This document shows, in pieces, positions 1 through 7,255 of a stretch of 14,813 nucleotides of DNA. Source of the DNA: an uncultured Bacilli bacterium (GTDB lineage Bacteria; Bacillota_I; Bacilli_A; RFN20; CAG-288); assembly GCA_934725685.1 (NCBI GenBank), contig CAKVBX010000038.1:1-14813 (forward strand), in the 5' to 3' direction. The notes below the pieces were generated by a model that did not search any database, had not been told where the DNA came from, and was given only the letters and a program-made list of their open reading frames with translations. The number at the start of each line of letters is the position of its first letter. Positions within the stretch are counted from its first letter, which is position 1. Position numbers and translations under genes: made by a program.

Positions 1-2
1 AA

Positions 3-14
3 AAGAAGGCATAG
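3..14 (+). CDS. Possible last codons of an upstream gene (partial)
   Basis: One frame entering the window reads Lys-Lys-Ala and then a TAG stop at 12-14. A DUF177/YceD gene often lies directly upstream of rpmF in Firmicutes, so this could be its tail. Three codons cannot prove it. The other two forward frames run to stops at 64-66 and 89-91, inside the rpmF promoter region, which makes them less likely. Confidence 0.25.
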   Translation, partial: KKA

Positions 15-47
15 GAAGGAAAGTCCTTTCCAAAAACCAAGTTTTTG

Positions 48-76
48 TTTACTTTGGAACACCTAGGCTTTATAAT
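48..76 (+). promoter_or_regulatory. Sigma-A type promoter of rpmF
   Basis: A -35 element TTTACT (48-53, 4 of 6 consensus bases) is separated by exactly 17 bp from a perfect -10 TATAAT (71-76). Transcription should begin near 82-83, giving a leader of about 50 nt that starts with a small hairpin. Confidence 0.75.
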
Positions 77-81
77 AATCC

Positions 82-96
82 GTGCGTTTAATGCAC
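82..96 (+). promoter_or_regulatory. 5'-terminal hairpin of rpmF mRNA
   Basis: GTGC (82-85) and GCAC (93-96) pair. A G-U pair can close the stem, leaving loop UUUAA. It begins 5 nt after the -10 box, so it would form the very 5' end of the transcript. The rpmB leader carries a hairpin of the same geometry. Confidence 0.45.
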
Positions 97-132
97 TTTA
101 TCGCATATTAATCAGAAACGGAGGATTCGAAT

Positions 133-318
133 ATGGCAGTACCGACTAGAAGAAGAGGCCATGCTAAACAGGGTCAGGTCAGACAGCACACCGCTCTGAA
201 GGCTATCAATACCATTCCCTGCAGCAACTGTGGGGCTCAGATCAGACCTCATCATGTTTGCCCTAATTGCGGTTTCTACAACGGCAAGAAGGTCAAAGAC
301 GTCAAGGAAGCTGAATAA
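133..318 (+). CDS. rpmF: 50S ribosomal protein L32
   Basis: L32 is a small zinc-binding protein of the large ribosomal subunit. The 61-residue product begins MAVPTRRR, the typical L32 start, and carries a basic N-terminal half. It has a four-cysteine zinc ribbon (C30, C33, C43, C46; CSNC and CPNC knuckles). Length matches the family (about 57-65 residues). The start is supported by a GGAGG at 120-124, 8 nt before the ATG. It is a one-gene unit: its own promoter lies upstream and a strong terminator follows at once. All four zinc ligands are present, so this is the zinc-dependent form. Confidence 0.97.
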   Translation: MAVPTRRRGHAKQGQVRQHTALKAINTIPCSNCGAQIRPHHVCPNCGFYNGKKVKDVKEAE

Positions 319-341
319 CTTCCTCTTGTCTGATAGTTTTT

Positions 342-367
342 AAAAGCCCACGCAAGTGGGCTTTTTT
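342..367 (+). terminator. Intrinsic terminator after rpmF
   Basis: A perfect 10-bp stem, AAAAGCCCAC (342-351) with GTGGGCTTTT (356-365), is capped by a GCAA tetraloop and runs into six Ts (362-367). It lies between the rpmF stop and the next gene's ribosome binding site. Any readthrough would feed the downstream operon. Confidence 0.93.
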
Positions 368-387
368 CCTAGAAAGGAGAACATTCC

Positions 388-834
388 ATGACTTACTTGG
401 AAAAAATCACATATCTCACCGGGAACTTCATACAGCTTGCCCAGTTCACTTTGAAAAACGCCTTCCGCTTTGTCTCCCTCTTGGAGAACAAGTCCAGAGA
501 GACGGCCTATACGGAACAAAGCGATGCTTCCTATATTATGGCCGAGAATGAGGCCAAGGATCTCATTGTCACTTATACTTTCCGGGGAAGCGAACAGATT
601 CTCGCTTTCCTGAAGGACAAAGGACTCTCCGTCAAGGATTATGAGGCCCTTTCCTTTGTCCTGAAGAAGAGAGACTATGTCGTTTCCGCCTTCTATCTCG
701 ACAATGCCAATCAGATCGCTACCGAGGAAATCGCAGTCTATGTCAGCAAAATCAATGAGCTGCAGGGATACTGCGACAAGGCCATCGCACTCAACAAGAG
801 ATTGGCCGAGGAATGCGACCGTTTGTATCGGTAA
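388..834 (+). CDS. Conserved-looking hypothetical protein, 148 aa, function unknown
   Basis: I do not recognise this protein. It has 148 residues, looks mostly helical, and shows no signal peptide or membrane segment, so it should be cytosolic. The N-terminal part (about 1-35) is rich in aromatic residues (FIQLAQFTLKNAFRFVSLL) and could pack against a partner. The middle (55-110) alternates acidic and hydrophobic stretches. The last 35 residues look like an amphipathic or coiled-coil helix ending DRLYR. A good ribosome binding site (AGAAAGGAGA, 371-380) supports the start. No obvious promoter separates it from the rpmF terminator. It is followed after 45 nt by the RsmB-like gene, so it may be the first gene of the rlmN operon. 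Codon use matches its neighbours, which argues for a real gene. Confidence 0.8.
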   Translation: MTYLEKITYLTGNFIQLAQFTLKNAFRFVSLLENKSRETAYTEQSDASYIMAENEAKDLIVTYTFRGSEQILAFLKDKGLSVKDYEALSFVLKKRDYVVSAFYLDNANQIATEEIAVYVSKINELQGYCDKAIALNKRLAEECDRLYR

Positions 835-860
835 CTAGTGAAAGAAACGCCTTTTTTCAG

Positions 861-866
861 TATAAT
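861..866 (+). promoter_or_regulatory. Possible internal -10 element ahead of the RsmB-like gene
   Basis: A perfect TATAAT stands in the 45-nt gap before the RsmB-like gene. No convincing -35 lies 16-18 bp upstream (the sequence there is near GTGAAA), and there is no TGn extension. It may be a weak internal promoter or chance in an AT-rich gap. Confidence 0.3.
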
Positions 867-879
867 AAAAAGGAAAGAG

Positions 880-2148
880 ATGAAATCCATGGCGTCATAT
901 ATTCCTGAACTTCTCATGCTCAAAAGAATCCTTGTGGAACGGAAAACTCTCCGGGATGCTTTTTTTGCGACTTCTTTGACGGAACGCGTTTCCAAAGTCC
1001 GTCTCACAGTTGCGAAGAACCGGGTACTGGAAGTGCTGCGCCATTATCAGACTCTCTCCTTTGAATGTCGGAATCTTTTCCCATCCTACGAAATCGGCAA
1101 AGAGGAATCCCATCTTGTGATGCTCGCTCTCGTGATCTTAAGGAAAAAAGAGGAAGAGACGGAAACAGTCCGCGCTTCTCTGACGGAGACGTTTTCTTCC
1201 CTCCGTCTTTTCGGTGACCCCGAAAAGGTCTTCTCTCTTCTTCTTGCGGCATCGAAAGCTCCTTTTGTCGTCCCTGAGGAAGTGAAACGGTCTCCTTATT
1301 TCTATAATTCTCTTCTTCTCGAAGTCCCGGAATTCCTTCTCCGCCGTCTCAGCGAAGACTACGGGGCTAAGGAAGCGGTCCGGATTGCAAAATCCCTCCA
1401 TGGGAAATGTCTTTCCACTTATGGTGCGAGCAAGGACAGACCGGAGAACAGCATACTTACGGAAGCGAAGGTCAACGAAACAACATCCTACTTCCGTTCA
1501 CAGCGTCCTCTCCCTTTGAACAAACAGAAAGAACTTTTCCTTTATCCTGTGAGCTTTTTTGAGGTCAATGCCCTCTCTGTGGCATCGATTCCTCCTCTTT
1601 CCCCTTCCGTCCTCCTCTTCGGACTAGAAAATCCGATTTCCATTCTTCCTTACTCCTTCCTTTTGGAAGATAGTTTCCGCCCGGAACTTGTCCCCGTTCT
1701 ATCCGATGGGGTGAAGTACAGGATGGCAGTTGACCTTTCCTTTGAATATCATAGAAAGAACATGAAGGCGATTTTCTCTGAGCCTTCCTATGTCAAAACC
1801 TATCTTCCTTACGGACATTACGACCTTGTCACCTGCTATGCCCTCGATTCCGGAATCGGTCTTTCCCGGAAGAAACCGGAACTTCTTCCTTCCCTGAGGA
1901 AGGAAGAACTCCTTTCTTACAACAAGGCGGATGCGGAACGAATCAAGGAGGCTGCTTCCTTTGTCAAGAAGGAAGGATTCCTTCTCTATCTATCCCACTC
2001 CCTTCTTAAGGCCGAGGGACAAAACATCGTCGATTCTTTCCTTTCCCGTCACAAAGAGTTCACGCTCGTTGCGGAAAAGACGGTGTTTCCTTATGAGACG
2101 GAAGAAGACGGCGGTTATTATGCGATACTGAGGAGGGTCAAAGAATGA
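880..2148 (+). CDS. RsmB/Sun-family protein with lost methyltransferase motifs (probable pseudoenzyme)
   Basis: This 422-residue protein occupies the place of rsmB (16S rRNA m5C967 methyltransferase), directly before rlmN. Its layout follows RsmB: a helical NusB-like part (about 1-140), a linker with VPEFLLRRLSEDYGAKEA (149-166; RsmB has P-x-WL...YG-x-E-A), then a Rossmann-like C-terminal half. That half keeps RMAVDLS (281-287, the acidic SAM-ribose position), YDLVTCYALDSGIGLSRKKP (314-333; RsmB FD-x-hL-x-DAPCSG-x-G...RR-x-P), a late KKEGFLLYLSHSLLKAEGQN (363-382; RsmB KPGG-x-LVYSTCT...EN) and a DGGYYAILRR-type end. Both catalytic cysteines are gone: PCSG reads LDSG and STCT reads LSHS. The SAM loop CAAPGGKT is replaced by GLENPISI (248-255). 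The frame is unbroken and of normal family length. The start is the ATG at 880, behind AAGGA (870-874); the GTG at 838 has no such site. RNA binding or a structural role in ribosome assembly is inference. Confidence 0.75.
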   Translation: MKSMASYIPELLMLKRILVERKTLRDAFFATSLTERVSKVRLTVAKNRVLEVLRHYQTLSFECRNLFPSYEIGKEESHLVMLALVILRKKEEETETVRASLTETFSSLRLFGDPEKVFSLLLAASKAPFVVPEEVKRSPYFYNSLLLEVPEFLLRRLSEDYGAKEAVRIAKSLHGKCLSTYGASKDRPENSILTEAKVNETTSYFRSQRPLPLNKQKELFLYPVSFFEVNALSVASIPPLSPSVLLFGLENPISILPYSFLLEDSFRPELVPVLSDGVKYRMAVDLSFEYHRKNMKAIFSEPSYVKTYLPYGHYDLVTCYALDSGIGLSRKKPELLPSLRKEELLSYNKADAERIKEAASFVKKEGFLLYLSHSLLKAEGQNIVDSFLSRHKEFTLVAEKTVFPYETEEDGGYYAILRRVKE

Positions 2149-3191
2149 ATTCCATCTACGCGTATTCCTTGGAGGATATGAATAAGATCATGCAGAGCAT
2201 GGGGGAGAGTGCCTACCGTGCCAAGCAAATCTATTCCTGGCTTTATAAGAAACGTGTCAGATCCTTCGATGAGATGTCCGATGTCAAGAAAACCTTCCGG
2301 GATACCCTGAAGGAACATTTCGATTTCACCCTTCCCACGGTCGACGTCAAGGAAAAGAGTGCCGACGGCACCATCAAATGCCTGTTCCGTCTGAAGGACG
2401 GAGAACGCGTCGAAGGCGTTCTGATGCACTATGTCTATGGATATTCCGTCTGTGTCTCCTCCCAGGTCGGCTGCAACATGTCCTGCGCCTTCTGCGCTTC
2501 TGGTCTGCTCAAGAAGAAACGCAACCTCACTCCCGACGAAATGCTCGGTCAGGTTCTCGCCTTCGATGAGATGCTCCGCGAAGAGAATCCGGAGAACCAT
2601 GTGACGCACTGTGTCGTCATGGGAACCGGAGAACCATTCGACAACTACGATAACGTCCTCTCCTTCGTCCGCATCCTCAACTGCCCGTTCGGTCTCGATA
2701 TCGGGGCCAGGCACATCACGATTTCCACCTGCGGTGTCGTTCCTTCCATCCTCCGCTTCGGAAAGGAAGGACTCCAGGTAAACCTTGCCATCTCTCTCCA
2801 TGCCCCGACGGATGAACTCCGCGACAGACTGATGCCGATCAACAAAGCCTACCCACTTTATAAACTCATTCCGGCCATCATCCAATACGGAAAGGATTCC
2901 GGCGGCAGAAGAGTCACTTTTGAATATATTCTGATCAAGGGAGTCAACGACACCATCGAATGCGCAAAGAAACTCTATCTCCTCATCGCCCCGACCTTTG
3001 GCTATGTCAATCTCATCCCGTATAATCCGGTTATGGAGAACGGCTTCGAGCGCTCTCCGGATGCCAATGTCGAACTCTTTCATTCCTACCTCCTTTCCAA
3101 ACATGTCAAGGCGACAATCCGCAAGGAATTCGGCAGCGATATCGATGCTGCCTGCGGTCAATTGAGGGCGAAATATGGGAAACACGAATAA
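2145..3191 (+). CDS. rlmN: Dual-specificity 23S rRNA (A2503-C2) / tRNA (A37-C2) methyltransferase RlmN
   Basis: RlmN is a radical-SAM enzyme that methylates C2 of adenosine 2503 in 23S rRNA, and of A37 in some tRNAs. The 348-residue product has the iron-sulfur motif C110-x3-C114-x2-C117 (CNMSCAFCASG). It also has the radical-SAM motif GTGEP (160-164), the upstream C103 seven residues before the cluster, and the methyl-carrying C337 (DIDAACGQL) near the C-terminus. N-terminal residues AYRAKQIYSWLYKK fit the family's RNA-binding accessory domain. Length is typical. Translation starts on an ATGA overlap with the RsmB-like gene, behind AGGAGGG (2131-2137). It overlaps prpC by 17 nt at its end. 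All catalytic residues are present, so it should be active. Confidence 0.96.
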   Translation: MNSIYAYSLEDMNKIMQSMGESAYRAKQIYSWLYKKRVRSFDEMSDVKKTFRDTLKEHFDFTLPTVDVKEKSADGTIKCLFRLKDGERVEGVLMHYVYGYSVCVSSQVGCNMSCAFCASGLLKKKRNLTPDEMLGQVLAFDEMLREENPENHVTHCVVMGTGEPFDNYDNVLSFVRILNCPFGLDIGARHITISTCGVVPSILRFGKEGLQVNLAISLHAPTDELRDRLMPINKAYPLYKLIPAIIQYGKDSGGRRVTFEYILIKGVNDTIECAKKLYLLIAPTFGYVNLIPYNPVMENGFERSPDANVELFHSYLLSKHVKATIRKEFGSDIDAACGQLRAKYGKHE

Positions 3192-3930
3192 ATTCACCGG
3201 GACGGTCTATGCTATTTCCGACATCGGTAAGAAAAGAAAGAACAATGAGGATGCCGCCTTTGCCGCCAAGACGGAACAAGGCATTCTCCTTCTCATCTGT
3301 GACGGCATGGGCGGACACAGAAAAGGGGAAGTCGCTTCGAAGATGGTCGTCGACGAAATCTCCGTTCCGTTTCTGAGTCAGCGCCATCCCTTCCATCTTT
3401 TCCATGCCAAACACTTCATCATCCATCATTCCAAGAAAGCCAACCGGGAAATCTACCAGAAGGCGGTCGAGGATGACGATTATCGGGAAATGGGGACGAC
3501 AGAGTCCTGTGCCCTTGTCGCAGAGGATGGTACCTTCCTTTTTTCCGTGGGTGACTCTAGAATCTATTCCTTCAGGAAGGAAGATGGTCTCACCCAGGTC
3601 AGCAAGGATCAGAGCTATGTCGGCATGCTTTTTGAGACCGGCAGAATCGCCAAGTCCGAGATGAAGAACCATCCGCAGCGGAATTTATTGACCAACGCGG
3701 TCGGCTTAGGTCCCAACCTTGCCAATTATGAACAGTTTGTTCTTCCCAATGACTCTTATGATTCCCTGCTCCTTTGTACGGACGGACTTTATAATCTTGT
3801 CGAAGATGATGACATTGCCAAAGTCCTTGCCGCTTCTCTTTCCACGGAAGAGAAGGCGAAGGAGCTGATCCGCATGGCTCTCGATGCCGGCGGAAACGAC
3901 AATGTCGCGGTCGTCCTTCTGGAGAAATGA
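3175..3930 (+). CDS. prpC: PP2C-type Ser/Thr protein phosphatase PrpC/Stp
   Basis: This PPM/PP2C metal-dependent phosphatase dephosphorylates Ser/Thr residues and normally opposes the kinase encoded next to it. Motifs appear in order: SDIGKKRKNNED (15-26) with D16, E25 and D26; CDGMGGH (42-48) with metal ligands D43 and G44; MGTT (106-109); GDSRIY (126-131); CTDGLYN (201-207) with metal ligand D203; and GGNDNVAV (239-246) with metal ligand D242. The 251-residue length is normal. There is no membrane segment, so it is cytosolic. The start at 3175 has GAGGG (3164-3168) 6 nt upstream and lies inside the end of rlmN. The stop overlaps the kinase start. Confidence 0.95.
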   Translation: MGNTNKFTGTVYAISDIGKKRKNNEDAAFAAKTEQGILLLICDGMGGHRKGEVASKMVVDEISVPFLSQRHPFHLFHAKHFIIHHSKKANREIYQKAVEDDDYREMGTTESCALVAEDGTFLFSVGDSRIYSFRKEDGLTQVSKDQSYVGMLFETGRIAKSEMKNHPQRNLLTNAVGLGPNLANYEQFVLPNDSYDSLLLCTDGLYNLVEDDDIAKVLAASLSTEEKAKELIRMALDAGGNDNVAVVLLEK

Positions 3931-4916
3931 ACATGAACAGTCCGGTAAAAATGAATCAGATCATCGATGACCGTTACAAGATTCTTGGCTCCCTCGGCGA
4001 AGGCGGCATGGCCATTGTCTATAAGGCCCACGACCTTATCACGGACCGGGATGTCGCCATGAAGATGCTCCGGCAGGAAAAGGCTGCCGACCGGGTCAAT
4101 CTCAACCGGTTCGAACGTGAGGCGAGAGCGACGGCGAGTCTCAACCACCAGAACATCGTCAAAGTCATCAATGTCGGGACCTACAATGGGCTTCCCTATA
4201 TGGTCAACGAATTCGTCAATGGGCAGAACCTACGCCAGTTCCTCGATGTCCGCGGCAAGTTCTCCCTGATGGAAGCCTGCGACATCATGTATCAGCTTTG
4301 CTCCGCGGTCATCTATGCCCATGAGCACGGGGTTATTCACCGCGACATCAAGCCACAGAATATCTTCCTTACGAACGATGGTACCATCAAGCTTGGTGAT
4401 TTCGGCATCGCCATTCTTCAGAACTCGGGTCATGTCACACGTGCGGAGACCATCGTCGGTACGGTCCAGTATCTCGCTCCGGAAATTGCGGACGGCAATT
4501 CCGCCACGGTCCAGACCGATATCTATGCGATGGGGATCACCTTCTTCGAACTCATCACCGGACGGGTTCCCTTTGACGGGGACAGCCTTCTGGAAGTGGT
4601 CAAGATGCAGGTCAAGGACAAGTTTCCGAGTGTCAGGAAGTATAATCCGAAGACCCCGGAATGCATCGAGGATATCATCTACTGCTGTGTGGAGAAGGAT
4701 CCCCGCGACCGTTATCAGACAGCCGAAGAAATGAGAAAAGACATCGAACGGATTCTGAAGAACCCGTCCCTTCTCGAAAAGAAAAAATCCTTCCTCTTCT
4801 CCCTGTTTCATCCCCACTCTGCCGAAAGTGAGGAGCGGAAGGAAGAGAAAAGGAAGAAGAAAGCCCTGAAGAAGGCAGCCAAGGCGGCAAAGAAAGAGGG
4901 ACAGGATGAACGGTAA
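3927..4916 (+). CDS. prkC: PrkC-type Ser/Thr protein kinase without transmembrane and PASTA domains
   Basis: This is a Hanks-type kinase paired with PrpC. All catalytic elements are present: glycine loop GSLGEGGMAIVYKA (21-34), Lys46 (VAMKML), catalytic HRD 138-140 with N145, DFG 158-160, and the APE triplet 184-186. The TTTTG-like activation loop of PrkC is replaced by a loop with T171, T175 and T179. The kinase domain ends near residue 278. After it comes only a lysine/alanine-rich tail (285-329, ending KKAAKAAKKEGQDER), with no membrane helix and no PASTA repeats. Typical Firmicutes PrkC is about 600-700 residues with both; shorter PASTA-less kinases are known in Mollicutes. The frame is intact to its stop, which overlaps rsgA. 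The ATG at 3927 makes an ATGA-type overlap, but the ATG at 3933 is better spaced from GGAG (3921-3924). Confidence 0.93.
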   Translation: MNMNSPVKMNQIIDDRYKILGSLGEGGMAIVYKAHDLITDRDVAMKMLRQEKAADRVNLNRFEREARATASLNHQNIVKVINVGTYNGLPYMVNEFVNGQNLRQFLDVRGKFSLMEACDIMYQLCSAVIYAHEHGVIHRDIKPQNIFLTNDGTIKLGDFGIAILQNSGHVTRAETIVGTVQYLAPEIADGNSATVQTDIYAMGITFFELITGRVPFDGDSLLEVVKMQVKDKFPSVRKYNPKTPECIEDIIYCCVEKDPRDRYQTAEEMRKDIERILKNPSLLEKKKSFLFSLFHPHSAESEERKEEKRKKKALKKAAKAAKKEGQDER

Positions 4917-5802
4917 GACCTATCTTGTCCTATCCACCTCATCCTACGGATATCAGCTTTACGACAAAGAAAACCGAACCTCCCAGTTCCATGAACACCG
5001 GAGGCGGATTTCCTATCAGGAAAAGAAAATCATCATCGGGGATTATGTGACCCTCGACAGTCAAGGTTTCATCGATGGCATCGAGGAAAGAAAGAATCTT
5101 CTTTCCCGCCCCCGTCTTTCCAATTGCGATAGAGTCTATGTGCTCGCCGCGCTCACGGAGCCGGAGTTCTCGAGCTATCTTCTCGACAAGTTCCTTTCCC
5201 TCATCAACTTTTCTTCCATCCCGGTTTCTATCGTCCTGACCAAGTTTGATTTACTCAGTGCGAAGAAACGGAAGGAACTAGAGGCGAGAATGGATTGGTA
5301 CCGGAAACTTTCCATCCCGGTCTACTTTGTGAATGCTCACGATGACAATTCCTACGACTTTCCGAAACTAAGAGAAGATGTCGAAGGAAAGACAGTTGCT
5401 TTTGTCGGACAAACCGGCGTCGGGAAATCCTCACTTCTCAATGCACTCGATGAAGGATTCTCGCGGAAAGTGGATGCGCTTTATGTCAATTCCGGACGCG
5501 GAAGGCATACGACCAAGGAGGTCGTCCTCCTTCCTTACCACAACGGATTCCTCTTCGATACCCCTGGCTTCTCCTCTCTCGACCTTGTCGAGGTGAAGAG
5601 TAAAGACCTTGCGTACTGCTTCCCGGGGTATCAGGAATACTTCGGAAAATGCTATTTCACGGACTGTCTCCATCAGGAAGGGAACAAAGGCTGCAAAGTC
5701 ATTGATGCACTCGGCAAGGAACTTTCTTTGGATTCGTACCGGAATTATCTTAAAATATTGGAAGAAGTCAAGGAGAACGATAAATGGAAAAAGAAACTGT
5801 AA
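4906..5802 (+). CDS. rsgA: Ribosome small-subunit biogenesis GTPase RsgA
   Basis: RsgA (YjeQ/CpgA) is a circularly permuted GTPase that checks late 30S subunit assembly. The permuted order is visible. G4 TKFD (112-115) precedes G1 GQTGVGKS (168-175), then the RGRHTT switch (198-203) and G3 DTPG (218-221). The N-terminal OB-fold includes IIIGDYV (42-48). The C-terminal zinc site follows C249-x4-C254-x-H256-x6-C263. The usual NKxD is TKFD here, a mild variant. The 298-residue length is normal. It starts 11 nt inside prkC behind GAGGG, and its end overlaps rpe by 19 nt. In B. subtilis the orthologue CpgA is a PrkC substrate, which fits this neighbourhood. Confidence 0.96.
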   Translation: MNGKTYLVLSTSSYGYQLYDKENRTSQFHEHRRRISYQEKKIIIGDYVTLDSQGFIDGIEERKNLLSRPRLSNCDRVYVLAALTEPEFSSYLLDKFLSLINFSSIPVSIVLTKFDLLSAKKRKELEARMDWYRKLSIPVYFVNAHDDNSYDFPKLREDVEGKTVAFVGQTGVGKSSLLNALDEGFSRKVDALYVNSGRGRHTTKEVVLLPYHNGFLFDTPGFSSLDLVEVKSKDLAYCFPGYQEYFGKCYFTDCLHQEGNKGCKVIDALGKELSLDSYRNYLKILEEVKENDKWKKKL

Positions 5803-6461
5803 TCCGTCCTTCCCTTCTCGCTGCCGATTTCAAAAATCTAGGCAGTGCAGTGGAGGAGATGATCCGCTTAGGAATCACACATTGTCACTTCGATGTCATG
5901 GACGGAACCTTTGTCGAGGAGATTTCCTTCGGAGAACCGCTTTTCCGTTCTCTGAAGCCTTATTTTTCTGACATCATCTTTGATGTCCATCTCATGACGG
6001 AGAACCCGTTAAAGCAGGCCGGTCTTTTCCTCCGTGATGGGGCGAAAGAACTCTGCTTCCATTATGAGGCGATGACGCTCGGGGATATTGTGAAAATGAG
6101 AGAACTCAGAAATGACTACCCGGAGGCTCGAATCGGTATCGCCTTCTCTCCTGAGACGGCAGTTGAGGAACTCAAGAGTGTTCTTCCGCTTTTCGACTAT
6201 GTCCTTGTCATGTCCGTCGTTCCCGGAAAGGGCGGTCAGTCCTATCTCCCGGGAAGCGAAGAGAAAATCCGCAGTCTTGCTTCCTTCCGGAATGAGAAGC
6301 GCCTCCCTTATCGGATCGGAGTCGACGGCGGAATCAACAAAACAACCGGATTACTCTCCATTCAAGCCGGTGCGGACTTCCTCGTCGCCGGTTCCTATTA
6401 TTTCAAGGCGACAGACAAGAAAGAGGCGCTGTCCTCTCTTCACGGGGAGGTGAAAGCATGA
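5784..6461 (+). CDS. rpe: Ribulose-phosphate 3-epimerase
   Basis: Rpe interconverts ribulose-5-phosphate and xylulose-5-phosphate in the pentose phosphate pathway, using a TIM barrel. The 225-residue product has PSLLAADF (9-16; family PSILSADF) and HFDVMDG (35-41) with metal/catalytic H35 and D37. It also has DVHLM (67-71, H69), the loop VVPGKGGQ (145-152; family VNPGFGGQ), catalytic D181 in VDGG (180-183) and the phosphate-binding VAGS (201-204). The VNPGFGGQ-to-VVPGKGGQ and FVPN-to-FVEE changes are unusual, but no catalytic residue is missing. AAGGAG (5770-5775) is spaced 8 nt from the ATG. It sits after rsgA as in other Firmicutes, and its stop overlaps the next start (ATGA). Confidence 0.95.
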   Translation: MEKETVIRPSLLAADFKNLGSAVEEMIRLGITHCHFDVMDGTFVEEISFGEPLFRSLKPYFSDIIFDVHLMTENPLKQAGLFLRDGAKELCFHYEAMTLGDIVKMRELRNDYPEARIGIAFSPETAVEELKSVLPLFDYVLVMSVVPGKGGQSYLPGSEEKIRSLASFRNEKRLPYRIGVDGGINKTTGLLSIQAGADFLVAGSYYFKATDKKEALSSLHGEVKA

Positions 6462-7147
6462 ATTTCCCATTGGCCTGTTTCTTCCTGATCGGCGGAGTCA
6501 TCTTAGTTCTTCTTTACTTCATCCTTCTTTTCTTCTCTAACCATGCCGTGGATAAGAAAGAACGCAATTCCCTTTTGAATTCCTTTCCCTATCTTTTCTA
6601 TCAGAACACCCCGATGTCGATGCGCATTCTCCTTTATGTCATCCTCGGAGGCGCTGTCGTCCTCATCGGACTCGGAGAAGCTTTCTTCTTCAGCGCCATG
6701 GAATTCACCTACTATCAGTTTGCACTCAGCCTCCTTTTCCCGCTCTCACTGCTCAGCCTCTATATCTCCAACCTTCTCCCTCTGAATTACTATCGTTCCC
6801 ATCTTGTCTTCTCTGTCCTCGGCTTCTTCCTCTTCGCCTCGGCTTCGGTTTTGACCGGTCTGATTCCTTTCGTGACCGGTGCCACCCTGGAAATCGTTTA
6901 CTATAATAAAACCATTGTTATCCTGATTGGGGTCATCGGTCTTCTCTGTTTCCTCGGATTATGCAATCCAAAACTGGCCAACTGGTCGAAGATGCAGAGA
7001 GCGGAAGACAATGGAAAAACCTACTATGTGAAACCGAAAATCAACTTCTACGCCTTCTATGAATGGATGTCTTTGATTCTCATGGCTGTTGTCGCTCTTC
7101 TTCTCTTCATCAACATTCTCGTCCTCGGACTGATTGTCATGAACTAA
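6458..7147 (+). CDS. Six-helix integral membrane protein, function unknown
   Basis: I do not recognise this 229-residue protein. Hydrophobic segments at about 5-27, 56-78, 84-106, 114-138, 151-169 and 202-227 suggest six membrane helices. A positively charged loop (about 171-195, NWSKMQRAEDNGKTYYVKPK) lies between the last two. There are no obvious catalytic motifs. A strong GGGGAGG (6444-6450), 7 nt before the ATG, and an ATGA overlap with rpe support the start and translational coupling. In many Firmicutes the gene after rpe is thiN (thiamine pyrophosphokinase); this is not ThiN. It is the last gene of the operon, with a terminator directly after it. Confidence 0.88.
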   Translation: MNFPLACFFLIGGVILVLLYFILLFFSNHAVDKKERNSLLNSFPYLFYQNTPMSMRILLYVILGGAVVLIGLGEAFFFSAMEFTYYQFALSLLFPLSLLSLYISNLLPLNYYRSHLVFSVLGFFLFASASVLTGLIPFVTGATLEIVYYNKTIVILIGVIGLLCFLGLCNPKLANWSKMQRAEDNGKTYYVKPKINFYAFYEWMSLILMAVVALLLFINILVLGLIVMN

Positions 7148-7152
7148 TGAAC

Positions 7153-7203
7153 GGCTGTCAGAAAATTCGAATGAATAATCCGGAAATTCTGACAGCCCTT
7201 TTT
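7153..7203 (+). terminator. Intrinsic terminator ending the rlmN-prkC-rpe operon
   Basis: A perfect 11-bp stem pairs GGCTGTCAGAA (7153-7163) with TTCTGACAGCC (7187-7197). It has a 23-nt loop and is followed by TTTTT (7199-7203). It begins 6 nt after the stop of the membrane protein gene. Confidence 0.88.
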
Positions 7204-7230
7204 ATTGAAACGATAATCGAATCGGGAAAC

Positions 7231-7255
7231 AAAAAATGGGCTCTGCCAGAAGCCC
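7231..7255 (-). terminator. Second minus-strand terminator downstream of rpmB
   Basis: Read on the minus strand, GGGCT (7255-7251) pairs with AGCCC (7242-7238). Two more pairs can form with a one-base bulge, and ATTTTTT follows. It faces the plus-strand operon terminator, so together they insulate the two converging units. Confidence 0.6.

Noticed and set aside
838..879. GTG start extending the RsmB-like protein by 14 residues
   Set aside because: No ribosome binding site precedes it, and the ATG at 880 has AAGGA at good spacing.
2118..3197. 359-codon minus-strand frame opposite rlmN
   Set aside because: RlmN is certain from its catalytic cysteines. The antisense product is low in motif content and spans gene boundaries.
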